A DNA stretch of 64,000 nucleotides, taken from assembly GCA_964461435.1 (NCBI GenBank), contig CAYWUI010000001.1, forward strand, positions 80,913 to 144,912, read 5' to 3'. Positions 7,669-17,003 of this stretch are shown one piece after another. The stretch comes from G020354785 sp964461435. Lineage in GTDB: Bacteria > Bacteroidota > Bacteroidia > Bacteroidales > UBA10428. The notes beneath the pieces are model-generated. The model did not search any database. It saw only the letters and a list, made by a program, of their open reading frames with translations, and was not told the origin of the DNA. The position numbers were made by a program, and so were the translations under genes. The first letter of the stretch is position 1, and each line of letters opens with the position of its first letter.

Positions 7669-9219
7669 TTATTCTGGCCCTATTTTAATTTGTCTGAACA
7701 TAATCTTCAATTCGGCAATAAGCAGGACTGTAAAAAGTGCAGCGAATATCCAGAATGTTATCTGTACTGTGCTGGCATCAATATGCGATGTAGCTATTAC
7801 TGTCGGCAGCAGATCCTGTATGACCCAGGGCTGGCGCCCCATTTCCGATACAACCCACCCTGCCTGGGATGCTATATAAGATAATGGGATACTAAGAATT
7901 GCCAGGCGCAGGAGCCAGCGCCAGTTATCAATTTTTGCCGTGAAAACGCCAATTAATATAATGATAAAGAAAATAAAAAAATAGAATCCGAGCATTACCA
8001 TGATTCGAAAACTATAAAAGGAGAGGGGCACATTTGGAATAAGGCTGCCGGGATTATTTAAAAAACAATATCCGAAATACCTGAAATAATTCTCTTTAAA
8101 ATCAGTATCATAGAACTTTTCTCTTAATTCTTCATACTTAAGAGTATTTCCCGTTTCTTTTGCTTTTTTCAAATCTGCCAGCACATCCCGTGCATACCTG
8201 CCCCTTTCAATTTTTTCCTGTGCAGACATAATATTGTATTCAGGATTCCCTTTAATTAAATCATTCATGCCGGGGACGAATGCATCTGAATTCCTGTATG
8301 TCATGTAGGAGAGCAATTTTGGGATCTCAATCTTAAAATTGTATTCCCATATTTTATTTTCTTCCGTGTAATTCTCAGGTTTCTTTAGTGTTCCGAACAA
8401 TATAAGTCCGGTACCGTTTTCACCTTCATATAGACCTTCAATTGCGGCAAGTTTCATGGGTTGTATATCCGCTATCAGGCGCGTGGAGCTATCCCCTGAT
8501 AAGATAAGCACAATTGACGAGGTAATCCCGAATATTGCAGATATAAGCATGCTTCTTTTGGCAAGGGATATTTCACGTTTTTTAAGCAGGAACCATGAAC
8601 TTATGCCTATAACAAATATTGAAGCAAGCACAAAACCTGATGTAATAGTATGAATAAATTTATTAATGGCCACAGGAGAGAGAAAAACATCCCAGAAGTT
8701 TAACATCTCATTGCGGGCAGTTTCAGGATTAAATTGCATTCCGACAGGATATTGCATCCATGCATTTGCAACAAGTATCCACAGTCCCGACAAATTTGCG
8801 CCGGCGGCCACAAGCCAGGTTGATGCCAGATGAAATCTTTTACTTACTTTGTCCCAGCCAAAAAACATGACAGCTATAAAAGTAGCCTCCAGGAAGAAAG
8901 CCATTATTCCTTCAATAGCAAGGGGAGCACCAAAAATATCACCAACAAACCATGAATAATTTGACCAGTTAGTGCCAAACTCAAATTCAAGGATAATGCC
9001 TGTTGCGACACCAATAGCAAAATTTATTCCAAACAACTTCATCCAGAATTTTGTGATTTTTTTCCATTCTTCATTGCCTGTTTTTACATAAATTGTTTCC
9101 ATAAAAGCAATGATAAAGGACAATCCAAGGGTGAGCGGCACAAAAAGCCAGTGATATATAGCTGTTAAAGCAAATTGTCCCCTTGACCAGTTTATCAATG
9201 ATATGTCAATTCCATCCAT
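7669..9219 (-). CDS. cydA: Cytochrome bd ubiquinol oxidase subunit I
   Basis: A 516-residue heme-bearing subunit. The N-terminal 'SRGQFALTAIYHWLFVPLTLGLSF' has the conserved His ligand near residue 22. The GWxxxE-like helices are followed by 'WMQYPVGMQFNPETAR'. A long periplasmic quinol-binding loop (about 245-375) comes before 'GWVVSEMGRQPWVIQDLLPT', the conserved GRQPW segment near residue 450. It oxidises menaquinol and reduces O2 to water without pumping protons. The DUF4492 gene lies 9 bases upstream and cydB 13 bases downstream; this trio is a known Bacteroidota arrangement. Confidence 0.97.
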   Translation of the reverse strand: MDGIDISLINWSRGQFALTAIYHWLFVPLTLGLSFIIAFMETIYVKTGNEEWKKITKFWMKLFGINFAIGVATGIILEFEFGTNWSNYSWFVGDIFGAPLAIEGIMAFFLEATFIAVMFFGWDKVSKRFHLASTWLVAAGANLSGLWILVANAWMQYPVGMQFNPETARNEMLNFWDVFLSPVAINKFIHTITSGFVLASIFVIGISSWFLLKKREISLAKRSMLISAIFGITSSIVLILSGDSSTRLIADIQPMKLAAIEGLYEGENGTGLILFGTLKKPENYTEENKIWEYNFKIEIPKLLSYMTYRNSDAFVPGMNDLIKGNPEYNIMSAQEKIERGRYARDVLADLKKAKETGNTLKYEELREKFYDTDFKENYFRYFGYCFLNNPGSLIPNVPLSFYSFRIMVMLGFYFFIFFIIILIGVFTAKIDNWRWLLRLAILSIPLSYIASQAGWVVSEMGRQPWVIQDLLPTVIATSHIDASTVQITFWIFAALFTVLLIAELKIMFRQIKIGPE

Positions 9220-9228
9220 CAGGCCGGA

Positions 9229-9444
9229 CTATTGTTTAGTAAGTTGTTCAATAATGTAGTTGCTTCGTTCATCATCCGAAGAGAAATTTTTCTTTAAAAA
9301 GTCAGGGAAAAAAAAGAGTTTCAGGATAACAAATATTATAAACAGCTTTATCAGAATTATGACCCATAGTGTTTTACCATATGTCATATTTTTAAATCCG
9401 TCAATATAGAATTTAAATATTTTTCTGAATGTATTACCAGTCAT
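9229..9444 (-). CDS. DUF4492 small membrane protein of the cyd operon
   Basis: A 71-residue protein with one central membrane helix (about 26-46, 'LWVIILIKLFIIFVILKLFFF') flanked by charged ends. 'FYIDGFKNMTYGKTLWVIILIKL' is typical of DUF4492, which is repeatedly found just before cydA in Bacteroidota. By position and size it may be an accessory subunit of the bd oxidase, like the small CydX-type subunits, but that is inference. It is the first gene of the operon and is 9 bases from cydA. Confidence 0.82.
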   Translation of the reverse strand: MTGNTFRKIFKFYIDGFKNMTYGKTLWVIILIKLFIIFVILKLFFFPDFLKKNFSSDDERSNYIIEQLTKQ

Positions 9445-9490
9445 TTTTAGTCATATTAAGGGGCTAAAATGCCGGCAAGTTATTAAATCT

Positions 9491-10891
9491 TTACCTGAAG
9501 AGATGGATAAAACCTTTCTTGGTATATCTTCCCCAGGGATCTGCTTCGAGAGCTCTCAATATGTAAAAATATACTCCGGGTTGCAACTTCACTCCCGATT
9601 CAGTAGTACCATCCCATCTTATTGTTTTCGATCCTTTAGCTTCGTATACAAGTGTACCGGAGCGACTGTAAATCTTTATATACAGGGGCATGCTTCCGCC
9701 CTCAATAACAAAATCGTCAAATATATTATCATCATTTGGTGTGAAGAAGTTTTGTATTTTAAGTATTGTTGCCAGGATAATTTCACGGACGGTGGTATCA
9801 GAACAACCATGCGTCAGGTCAGTTATTATAAGGCTGGCGGTAATGGTATCGTCTACTGCCGGAAATGACAGCAGGGGCCTTCTTCCGGGTATGTCACCTA
9901 TTCCTTCAAAGTTCCAGAGAAAATCATATGATGAAGATTCATCATACAGATGATCAATATTCCAGCACACCTTGCTCAATGACTGGTCTGTTGTAAGAGT
10001 GTCGGCACACCTGAAATCCGTCGTCACAGTCCGGTATACAGTAATAAAGTCATTATGTAATTTAGCATCTGCCGTATCACCGTTTATGATTATGGTGACG
10101 TCAAACGCTCTTCTCGGGATTGTAGTATTTTCATAAAAAACAGTATCGGGATCAAAGGAAGTACTTGTTTCACCGTTGCCAAAATCCCAGTATATGGAGG
10201 CTATTGTGTCAACCGGGGCATTATTTATAAAATCAAATTTTACGCGTAATATATCGCAGCCCTCGGTTTCACTCGCCGTGATTAAATACGGAGGGGGAGG
10301 TTCCTCGACAAGTACAAAAGCTGATTGTGTATCCGAACACCCATAACTTTCACTTACTGTGAGACTTACATTGTATGTGTCAGCACCGGGAAATGTGTGT
10401 ACCACTACTTTGCCTGTGTCTGTTGTGCCATCATCAAAATCCCAGTCATAATAATAAGTAGTGGGACTGCCGGAAGGTTCAACAGTATGCCTGAAGACAT
10501 AGCTGTAGGGAGCAATTTCAAGGGTGTCTGAATACGAGAATATTGCAGGCAAGGTCTGATGAACGTTAATATAACCGGTCTTATCAATTGTTGTATCAGA
10601 ATAATCAAATGTAATGTTTACAAATACACGGTAGGAATCCGGACTGTTATAATCAACGACTATGGTGTCATCTTTATTGGCTGTCAGGTCATATGGAGGA
10701 TCGCCTCCTTCAAAGTCCCAGCTTATTAATATTATGCTGTCACTAACAGCAGGAGTCTCCAGCCAGAAACGGATACCGACAACAGAATCACAACCCTCAA
10801 CAACATCTGCCTGGAAATTATACTGACTGTATATATTACTAATATTCAGGCATACTAACAGAACCAGTGATATTTTAATTTTTTTCAACAT
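9491..10891 (-). CDS. Secreted multi-PKD protein with type B T9SS sorting domain
   Basis: A 466-residue protein with a clear signal peptide (residues 1-22, ending near 'NIYSQ'). Three to four PKD-like beta-sandwich repeats follow; 'YYDWDFDDGTTDTGKVVVHTFPG' and 'IYWDFGNGETSTS' are typical PKD strands. The last 90 residues match the gliding motility-associated C-terminal domain: 'FFTPNDDNIFDDFVI', 'IYSRSGTLVYEA' and 'WDGTTESGVKLQPGVYFYIL'. This domain is a type B signal for export and attachment by the type IX secretion system. The protein is therefore expected on the cell surface, perhaps as an adhesin; the ligand is unknown. It follows the AI-2E-type permease gene by 14 bases. Confidence 0.88.
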   Translation of the reverse strand: MLKKIKISLVLLVCLNISNIYSQYNFQADVVEGCDSVVGIRFWLETPAVSDSIILISWDFEGGDPPYDLTANKDDTIVVDYNSPDSYRVFVNITFDYSDTTIDKTGYINVHQTLPAIFSYSDTLEIAPYSYVFRHTVEPSGSPTTYYYDWDFDDGTTDTGKVVVHTFPGADTYNVSLTVSESYGCSDTQSAFVLVEEPPPPYLITASETEGCDILRVKFDFINNAPVDTIASIYWDFGNGETSTSFDPDTVFYENTTIPRRAFDVTIIINGDTADAKLHNDFITVYRTVTTDFRCADTLTTDQSLSKVCWNIDHLYDESSSYDFLWNFEGIGDIPGRRPLLSFPAVDDTITASLIITDLTHGCSDTTVREIILATILKIQNFFTPNDDNIFDDFVIEGGSMPLYIKIYSRSGTLVYEAKGSKTIRWDGTTESGVKLQPGVYFYILRALEADPWGRYTKKGFIHLFR

Positions 10892-10905
10892 ATCAGATAA
10901 GCAAC

Positions 10906-12012
10906 CTACTCAATTTTTTCAGTCAGCTTTTTTACAACCTTAAATTTATTAAAAAATTCTTTAGCAAACACCCTTATAACCGTATAGCCTGGTATTGCAA
11001 GGATCATTCCCGGAATTCCTGCAAGGCTTCCGGCAATCATTATTATTAAAAGGATTTCCATAGGATGTGCATTTACGCTGCTTGAATAAATAAAGGGCTG
11101 GAAAATGACGTTATCTATAACCTGGACAATTATAAAAACCAGGATCATATATCCTATCATGGGCAACAATTCAGAATAAAAATCCATATGGAGGTGAGTC
11201 GCAACGCCTAATATTGTTCCCAGTATTGCTCCCAGCAAAGGGCCAAGGTAAGGAATAACATTCAGGATTCCTGCCAGAAAACCAATAAGCAGGCTATGTT
11301 TGAATCCGACACCAACTATTGTGAGCCCGGCGGTAACCAGGATAATAATACCGGATATTTGCCCCAGGATACCAACAAAGTATCTCATCAATAATTTTCG
11401 CACAGATGTTAAAGCGCGCCTGAATGCATCGACATACCTGTCAGGTACCAGAAGAATTATCGATTCTGTGAACATTTTTTCATCTTTTAAAAAGAAGAAA
11501 GTCATAAATGAAATTGCAAATACCGCGATGAAGATATTTCCCAGAAGGCTCGTCATTGCTGAAAATATGCTGGAAAACACACTAATATTCAAAACTGATG
11601 CTAGTTTTTCTGTAAAAAAATCCTTAACCGACACTTCATCAGGCGAGGACATTTTGAATTTTCCTATGAAATTATCGACCTTTCTTAAAGGTTCGTCCAG
11701 ATTATCGACTATTGTCTGGATGTCTATTTTAGAAAAGTATTTGGCTTCATTGGCAACCAGCGGAACAAATATTCTGAAGAAGATAAAGAATGCCACCCAA
11801 AGCAATATTAATGTTGCAAATGCCCGCAGTGCTTTAGGTATCGCTATTCTGCCGATTTTCAATTTGCCCAGAAATGTAACAACAGGATGGCCTATAAGAG
11901 ATAAAACAAGGGAAATAAGTATGTAAGCGACAATACTTTTAAAATACCAAAGTATAAATCCTAATATTATTACCCCGAAAATGATAAAAATGTATCTTGC
12001 TGTTTGGCTCAT
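10906..12012 (-). CDS. AI-2E family (PerM/YdiK-type) membrane transporter
   Basis: A 368-residue protein with about eight membrane segments and the family layout: two N-terminal helices, a hydrophilic region (about 80-150), helices with 'FFLKDEKMF', and the conserved C-terminal block 'GILNVIPYLGPLLGAILG' then 'QVIDNVIFQPFIYSSSVNAHPMEIL'. The family is named for an autoinducer-2 exporter, but most members have no known substrate and some act as Na+/H+ antiporters. The assignment to the family is firm; the substrate is not. Upstream is a short divergent gap to thyA. Confidence 0.88.
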   Translation of the reverse strand: MSQTARYIFIIFGVIILGFILWYFKSIVAYILISLVLSLIGHPVVTFLGKLKIGRIAIPKALRAFATLILLWVAFFIFFRIFVPLVANEAKYFSKIDIQTIVDNLDEPLRKVDNFIGKFKMSSPDEVSVKDFFTEKLASVLNISVFSSIFSAMTSLLGNIFIAVFAISFMTFFFLKDEKMFTESIILLVPDRYVDAFRRALTSVRKLLMRYFVGILGQISGIIILVTAGLTIVGVGFKHSLLIGFLAGILNVIPYLGPLLGAILGTILGVATHLHMDFYSELLPMIGYMILVFIIVQVIDNVIFQPFIYSSSVNAHPMEILLIIMIAGSLAGIPGMILAIPGYTVIRVFAKEFFNKFKVVKKLTEKIE

Positions 12013-12178
12013 AGGTTAAATACATTGCGATAAAAATACTAAATTTTAATACGCTGCTTCGTGTTTATAACCTAAAAGTAATCAACAGATGTAAATAACT
12101 TTAATTTATGCATTTTTTATTATTAGGTCGACTTTATTAATTTTACATCATTGAATGAAGAGTTAGCAATATTATTCT

Positions 12179-12973
12179 ATGAAACAGTATTTGGATTTAT
12201 TGGATCATGTTCTGAGAAATGGCACAAGGAAGGAAGACAGAACCGGCACCGGGACAATAAATATTTTTGGCTACCAGATGAGATTCAGTTTCAGCGAGGG
12301 ATTCCCCTTACTTACTACAAAAAAGCTTCACTTAAGATCAATAATATATGAATTATTATGGTTCCTGAACGGGGATACCAATATTAAGTACCTTAATGAT
12401 AACGGCGTAACAATATGGGATGAATGGGCAGACAAAAACGGGGACCTGGGACATATTTACGGGTATCAGTGGCGCTCATGGCCAACTTATAATGGCAAAA
12501 ATATTGATCAGATATCAGGATTAATAGACTCTATTATTAATAATCCCGATTCGCGGCGGCATGTTGTCAGTGCATGGAATGTCGGTGATCTGGAGAATAT
12601 GGCTCTTCCCCCGTGTCATGTATTATTCCAGTTTTATGTAGAAAACAATACATTGTCCTGTCAGCTTTATCAAAGGAGTGCCGATATATTCCTGGGCATC
12701 CCTTTTAATATCGCATCATATTCACTTTTACTTTTAATGATTGCCCAGGTCACTAAACTTAAGCCTAAAGAATTTATTCATACACTGGGTGATGCACATA
12801 TTTATGCAAATCATGTTGACCAGGTTAAACTGCAATTGTCAAGGGACCCGAGGAAATTGCCAACTATTATAATTAATCCGGATATTAAGAATATTTTTGA
12901 TTTTAGATATGAAGACTTCTCACTTGAGAATTATAATCCGCATCCGCATATAAAAGGGGAGATATCAGTATAA
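12179..12973 (+). CDS. thyA: Thymidylate synthase
   Basis: A 264-residue enzyme, the same length as Escherichia coli ThyA. The nucleophilic Cys146 lies in 'ALPPCHVLFQFYV'. Other conserved parts are 'RTGTGTINIFGYQMRFS' (phosphate-binding Arg), 'YGYQWRSWPTY', 'DSRRHVVSAWN' and 'LYQRSADIFLGIPFNIASY'. It methylates dUMP to dTMP using methylene-tetrahydrofolate and releases dihydrofolate. folA starts 9 bases after its stop, so the enzyme that recycles dihydrofolate is made from the same message. The ATG at 12179 was chosen because the conserved N-terminus 'MKQYLDLLDHVL' begins there. Confidence 0.98.
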   Translation: MKQYLDLLDHVLRNGTRKEDRTGTGTINIFGYQMRFSFSEGFPLLTTKKLHLRSIIYELLWFLNGDTNIKYLNDNGVTIWDEWADKNGDLGHIYGYQWRSWPTYNGKNIDQISGLIDSIINNPDSRRHVVSAWNVGDLENMALPPCHVLFQFYVENNTLSCQLYQRSADIFLGIPFNIASYSLLLLMIAQVTKLKPKEFIHTLGDAHIYANHVDQVKLQLSRDPRKLPTIIINPDIKNIFDFRYEDFSLENYNPHPHIKGEISV

Positions 12974-12982
12974 AAATTTTAT

Positions 12983-13471
12983 ATGAAAAAAATATCGATA
13001 ATTGCCGCAATTGCAGAAAATAATGTTATTGGAAAAGACAATAGACTACTTTGGCATATATCAGATGATTTAAAATGGTTTAAAAGAATTACCGGCGGCA
13101 ATACTGTTGTTATGGGGAAAAAAACATTTGAATCGTTGCCAGGGGGAGCTTTACCCGGCAGGAAAAACATAGTAATTTCAGATAACAGAAATGACCGGTT
13201 CAATGGCTGTATTATGGCATATTCTTTTAAGGATGCCCTGGATAAATGTGATGATGCAAAAGAAAATTTTGTAATAGGAGGCGGTACAATTTATGACCAA
13301 TTCATGAGTTATGCCACGAAGCTATACATTACCAGGGTCCATAAATCATTTGATGGCGACACCTTTTTTCCTGAACTGGATTATAATGATTGGAAAGAGA
13401 TTGAAAGAGAAGACCGCACAGATAAGGAGAATGATTTCAGATATTCCTTTATTATTTATATCAGAAAATAA
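12983..13471 (+). CDS. folA: Dihydrofolate reductase
   Basis: A 162-residue DHFR beginning 'ISIIAAIAENNVIGKDNRLLWHISDDLKWFK', with the conserved Trp and the active-site Asp/Glu region, then 'TVVMGKKTFESL' (NADPH binding) and 'FVIGGGTIYDQFM'. It reduces dihydrofolate to tetrahydrofolate with NADPH. It is coupled to thyA by a 9-base gap. Length and motif order are those of ordinary chromosomal DHFR, with no sign of a resistance-type variant. Confidence 0.97.
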   Translation: MKKISIIAAIAENNVIGKDNRLLWHISDDLKWFKRITGGNTVVMGKKTFESLPGGALPGRKNIVISDNRNDRFNGCIMAYSFKDALDKCDDAKENFVIGGGTIYDQFMSYATKLYITRVHKSFDGDTFFPELDYNDWKEIEREDRTDKENDFRYSFIIYIRK

Positions 13472-13676
13472 AAACCGGCAAAAAAACCTGGGTCACAGGA
13501 ATTATATATTTTGTCATATTAATATTGCCTTTTCTTTAAAATGACAGGTATTTATCGGAATTTATTAATCACTGGTAATTAAAATTCACAAATTAATCAA
13601 TAATAAAGAACAAAGCAGTGACATCTTCGTTTATTTGGTTGAAAACAAGACCTGATTAAGTCAACTAAAATAATCA

Positions 13677-14147
13677 ATGAAACACTTAATTATAATATTC
13701 TGTATATTATTTACGGCATGTTCCAGGGAGATAATTATTACCGAGGAAGATATAAAACTGGATCTTCTTTATTTGGATAATGATGTAAAACCTTTCTCAG
13801 GGACCTGTAAAGTGTTATATAGCGATACCTCCCTGTTAAAGGAAATGTTTGAGTTTGTGGAAGGTGCGCCGGATGGCCAGTGTTCCAGTTATTACGAAGA
13901 TGGGAGCCTGAAATGGAAAGGCAGCTATAAAAAGGGAAAGACTTTCGGAAAATGGGAATTCTGGGATAATAGGGGAAATAAATATTGCGAAGCATATTTT
14001 GATAATGACGTTTATAACGGGGCCTGTAAGTCGTGGTATGCAAACGGACAGCTCAGGGAATCCGGACAGTATTCAAAAAATCTGAAAACAGGCATATGGA
14101 CTGCATATGATGAGGCAGGAAATGTCATAAAAGAGTCTGTTTATTAA
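13677..14147 (+). CDS. Lipoprotein with MORN-type repeats (YwqK-like)
   Basis: A 156-residue protein. 'IIIFCILFTACS' is a lipoprotein signal with Cys near residue 15. The body is built of about four MORN_2-like repeats of roughly 22 residues: 'FSGTCKVLYSD', 'PDGQCSSYYEDGSLKWKGSYKKGK', 'FGKWEFWDNRGNKYCEAYFDNDVYNG' and 'SWYANGQLRESGQYSKNLKTGIWTAYDEAGNV'. Such proteins are often annotated as YwqK-like antitoxins, but no toxin partner lies nearby and the lipobox argues for an envelope location. Function is unknown. A nitroreductase gene follows after 35 bases. Confidence 0.75.
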   Translation: MKHLIIIFCILFTACSREIIITEEDIKLDLLYLDNDVKPFSGTCKVLYSDTSLLKEMFEFVEGAPDGQCSSYYEDGSLKWKGSYKKGKTFGKWEFWDNRGNKYCEAYFDNDVYNGACKSWYANGQLRESGQYSKNLKTGIWTAYDEAGNVIKESVY

Positions 14148-14182
14148 AGAATTGCTTCTTTAATCCCGAAAACACTTAAAAA

Positions 14183-14701
14183 ATGGACTTTTATAATTTA
14201 ATTAAAAACCGGGAGAGTATAAGAGATTATGATTCTGCAAGACCTGTAGAAAAGGAAAAGCTTAACAGAATTTTAAATGCCGGCAGGCTGGCTCCCTCAG
14301 CTTCAAACAGACAACCCTGGCGATTCATGGTTATTTCATCAGATAATATGTTAAAAAAAGTAAGGGCATGTTATCACCGTGACTGGTTCAGGAGGGCCCC
14401 TCATATCCTGGTAGTTGCAGGCAGCAGGGCTGATGCATGGGTCAGGCAGTATGACGGATATAATTCGCTGGAAACAGACTTGGCGATAGCTATGGATCAT
14501 ATGATATTAGCTGCGGAGAATGAGGGAGTAAGTACTTGCTGGATCGCCGCATTCGATCCCGACATACTCAGGGATGCATTATCTCTAGAACGTAATGAAA
14601 TAGTATATGCTATCACGCCGCTGGGTTATCCTCCAAAGGGATTTAAGAAGAAGGGGCATAAAGACAGGAAGTCCCTGGAAGCTATTGCAGTTATTCTTTA
14701 A
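14183..14701 (+). CDS. Nitroreductase-family FMN-dependent oxidoreductase
   Basis: A 172-residue protein with the FMN-binding N-terminal block 'NRESIRDYDSARPVEKEKLNRILNAGRLAPSASNRQPWRF', the middle segment 'SLETDLAIAMDHMILAAENEGVSTCWIAAFDP' and 'YAITPLGYPP'. It belongs to the short nitroreductase group, which uses FMN and NAD(P)H on nitro-compounds, quinones or enones. The physiological substrate cannot be read from the sequence. It may be co-transcribed with the MORN lipoprotein upstream. Confidence 0.87.
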   Translation: MDFYNLIKNRESIRDYDSARPVEKEKLNRILNAGRLAPSASNRQPWRFMVISSDNMLKKVRACYHRDWFRRAPHILVVAGSRADAWVRQYDGYNSLETDLAIAMDHMILAAENEGVSTCWIAAFDPDILRDALSLERNEIVYAITPLGYPPKGFKKKGHKDRKSLEAIAVIL

Positions 14702-14710
14702 ATCACGGGG

Positions 14711-14842
14711 CTAGTTATCTGGCTCCCGCAACAGGAGGGCATTAAACAGAAACTTGTAAGTGCCTGCTGTCGAAGCCCTGAACTGAGGATAGAATCCGTA
14801 GAGTACCAGTTGTCCTTTTCCTTTTTTTATGGGTTTAGGCAT
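14711..14842 (-). pseudogene. C-terminal remnant of an M14-type peptidase
   Basis: On the minus strand a short frame from an ATG at 14840-14842 to a TAG at 14711-14713 encodes 43 residues: 'GKGQLVLYGFYPQFRA', then 'AGTYKFLFNALLL', then a short tail. As I recall it, this 'G+G-hhhhGF-PQFR-x-GT-KhLFNALLL' ending is the usual extreme C-terminus of large secreted M14-family carboxypeptidase-like proteins. Only this tail remains; the sigma-54 activator gene ends 12 bases upstream. The stretch is less A+T rich than its surroundings, as expected for former coding sequence. It is most likely a deletion scar. Confidence 0.6.
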
Positions 14843-14854
14843 TATTCAAAAATA

Positions 14855-16921
14855 TCAATTAAAAAGGATATTATGTGAGTTTTTTAACTTCAGATGTATT
14901 GTATTTCTATGTATTCCTAAATATTCTGCTGCATCGGACTGATTATTATTTGAATTTATAAGTGAGTATTCTATTAAGTATTTCTCTATCCTGTTTATAA
15001 CAGTCTTATAGATTTTACCTTTTTCAAGTGTCCTGATTTCATTCTCGACCAGTTGTTTCAACAGGTCTTTATTATCATGTTCCACATAAAGAGTCAGATC
15101 CTCGGGCAAATCGTGAATGTCAATAACTTTCGCATTTGTCAGTATTACTGCCCTTTCAATGATATTCTCAAGTTCCCTGATGTTGCCGGGCCATTTATAA
15201 TTCATAAAGACATTTTTGCATCCTGCCGTAATACCTTCAATATCCTTATTATATTTTTTATTAAATATATTGATAAAATGTTCAATAAAGAGAGGAATAT
15301 CATCCTTTCTGTCTTCCAGGGGAGGGATATCAATATTTATAACATTAAGTCTGTAGTACAGGTCTTCTCTGAACTTATTTTCGGCGGCAAGTTTTTTCAG
15401 GTTTTTATTGGTAGCTGCTATTATTCTGACATCGACCTTAATACTTTTTTCACTCCCCAGGGGTTCAATAGTTCTCTCCTGCAGGACTCTCAATATCTTA
15501 GCCTGCAGATTAAGATCCAGATCCCCTATCTCGTCAAAGAATATTGTTCCGCTGTTGGCAAGGACAAATTTCCCGTTCTTGTCTTTGAAGGCATCCGTAA
15601 ATGCTCCTTTCTTATAGCCAAACAGTTCTGACTCGAGCAGATTTTCAGGAATTGCCGCACAATTTATACTGATAAACTGATTTGCAGATCTTTTGCTTTT
15701 ATTATGAATTAACCTGGCAATTATTTCTTTGCCGGCACCTGTTGGTCCGGTTATCAGAGCTGTGGCATCAGTAGCTGCAATAACATCGACAGTATCAAGT
15801 ATTTTTAAGATTTTTTTATTTTTACCTACGAAGATTATATTACTTTCTTTCTCCAGCAGTTTCTTCTTCAGTTCAATATTTTTCTTTAATAAAATTTCTT
15901 TTTCTCGTTTTGAAATAACATAGTTATAAACTTTATTTGAGACAATTGTTGCAATTAAAGTTATGGTCTCAAATGTACTTTTGAAATCTTCATCCGATAT
16001 ATATTCTTTTTCAATACTTAGTACGCCGACAGTTTTATTTTCGTATTTTATGGGGACTGCAAAAAATGAATTTTTTTCTCCCGTGCCCCTTCTTATTTTC
16101 ATTTTGTTAAGAAAGTCTATACTTTTTGTGATGTCTTTTATTTTTATTCCATTTCCATACTTAAACACTTTGCCGACAACACCTTCCCCGACCTGGTATA
16201 CGCCTCTTTTTATTGCATCGTCACTTAATCCGTACCCTTTAAAGGCCTTAAGTTTCTCATGCCTGTCAAGAAGGATTATAGAACCTCTTTTTATATTCAT
16301 GACCTTTGAAATATAATCCATAATTTTTTCAAAGATATTCTCAAGTTCAAACTCCTGGGCAAGTATATCTGCAATTTTCAGTAGAAGGTCCTGGCGCTCA
16401 ATTTTGTTTTTCAGGCTTTCTATTAAATTTGCCTTCTGCAGAATCTGTACAGCAAAGGATGATATAGTTTCCAGCAGATTCAAATGCTCGCCGTTAAATG
16501 CATTTAATTTATTGCTGTCAACGCTTATAACACCTATTGTGACATTTTCGAGTTTGAGGGGTACAGCAAGTTCTGATTTCAAATCTTTTCTAACCCTGAT
16601 ATAGTATTTTATTTTGTTGACATTATTTACCAGCAGGGGCAATCCTGATTCGGCAACTCGTCCTGTCACACCTTCTCCCGGTCCCAGTCTTATTTTTGAT
16701 ATTCTGGATGGATTGAGTCCCCTGAATACTTTTAATTCCAGAATATTTGTATCAGGATTTATTATTCTTATACTTCCTGTCAATGCCCCGGTGATCTCAA
16801 TGCATTTATCAATAAGATAGTTTAAAAGTTCATTCGGGGAGATTGCCGAGTTTATTATTTCAAGGATATCTTCAAGAATCTGTAATTTATACGTATTGTC
16901 CACCCTTAAATTATTTTTCAT
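14855..16921 (-). CDS. Sigma-54-dependent activator with two GAF sensor domains
   Basis: A 688-residue enhancer-binding protein. Two GAF domains occupy about residues 15-165 and 180-340 ('GPGEGVTGRVAESGLPLLV'; 'VGEGVVGKVFKYGNGI'). A short coiled coil (340-360) leads to the AAA+ domain (about 363-590), with Walker A 'TGPTGAGKE' (391-399), sigma-54 contact loop 'GAFTDA' (439-444, where GAFTGA is usual) and Walker B 'FFDE' (461-464). The C-terminal Fis-type helix-turn-helix is at about 645-685 ('NQSDAAEYLGIHRNTIHLKLK'). There is no receiver domain, so it is controlled by a small ligand or redox state rather than by a histidine kinase. It is divergent from the gene at 17268, whose promoter has a -24/-12 element. 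Confidence 0.95.
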   Translation of the reverse strand: MKNNLRVDNTYKLQILEDILEIINSAISPNELLNYLIDKCIEITGALTGSIRIINPDTNILELKVFRGLNPSRISKIRLGPGEGVTGRVAESGLPLLVNNVNKIKYYIRVRKDLKSELAVPLKLENVTIGVISVDSNKLNAFNGEHLNLLETISSFAVQILQKANLIESLKNKIERQDLLLKIADILAQEFELENIFEKIMDYISKVMNIKRGSIILLDRHEKLKAFKGYGLSDDAIKRGVYQVGEGVVGKVFKYGNGIKIKDITKSIDFLNKMKIRRGTGEKNSFFAVPIKYENKTVGVLSIEKEYISDEDFKSTFETITLIATIVSNKVYNYVISKREKEILLKKNIELKKKLLEKESNIIFVGKNKKILKILDTVDVIAATDATALITGPTGAGKEIIARLIHNKSKRSANQFISINCAAIPENLLESELFGYKKGAFTDAFKDKNGKFVLANSGTIFFDEIGDLDLNLQAKILRVLQERTIEPLGSEKSIKVDVRIIAATNKNLKKLAAENKFREDLYYRLNVINIDIPPLEDRKDDIPLFIEHFINIFNKKYNKDIEGITAGCKNVFMNYKWPGNIRELENIIERAVILTNAKVIDIHDLPEDLTLYVEHDNKDLLKQLVENEIRTLEKGKIYKTVINRIEKYLIEYSLINSNNNQSDAAEYLGIHRNTIHLKLKNSHNILFN

Positions 16922-16959
16922 AATGCACGCAGATTATATATTAAATAATAATGACCTAA

Positions 16960-17000
16960 ATTTGTGCAAAAAATTATAAAAATATAATATTTGCACAAAT
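16960..17000. promoter_or_regulatory. 41-base palindromic operator/enhancer candidate
   Basis: Outer arms ATTTGTGCAAA (16960-16970) and TTTGCACAAAT (16990-17000) are perfect inverted copies of 11 bases. Inside them TTATA and TATAA form a second, nested pair. The right arm overlaps the regulator's own -7 box (16996-17003). The palindrome lies about 165-205 bases upstream of the predicted start of the divergent sigma-54 promoter, a normal distance for an enhancer-binding protein. It is thus the best candidate for the binding site of the activator at 14855-16921. Confidence 0.6.
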
Positions 17001-17003
17001 ATA
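16996..17003 (-). promoter_or_regulatory. -7 promoter box of the sigma-54 activator gene
   Basis: On the minus strand the bases read TATATTTG, a perfect TAnnTTTG match. It predicts a start near 16,990 and a leader of about 70 bases. No clear -33 element is present. Overlap with the palindrome arm suggests that bound activator would repress its own gene. Confidence 0.45.

Noticed and set aside
7534..7884. Plus-strand frames across the cydA-cydB junction
   Set aside because: They are opposite well-supported cyd genes, with no homology or ribosome site.
13677..14147. YwqK-type antitoxin
   Set aside because: There is no adjacent toxin gene and the lipobox places the protein outside the cytoplasm; the MORN repeats alone do not show an antitoxin role.
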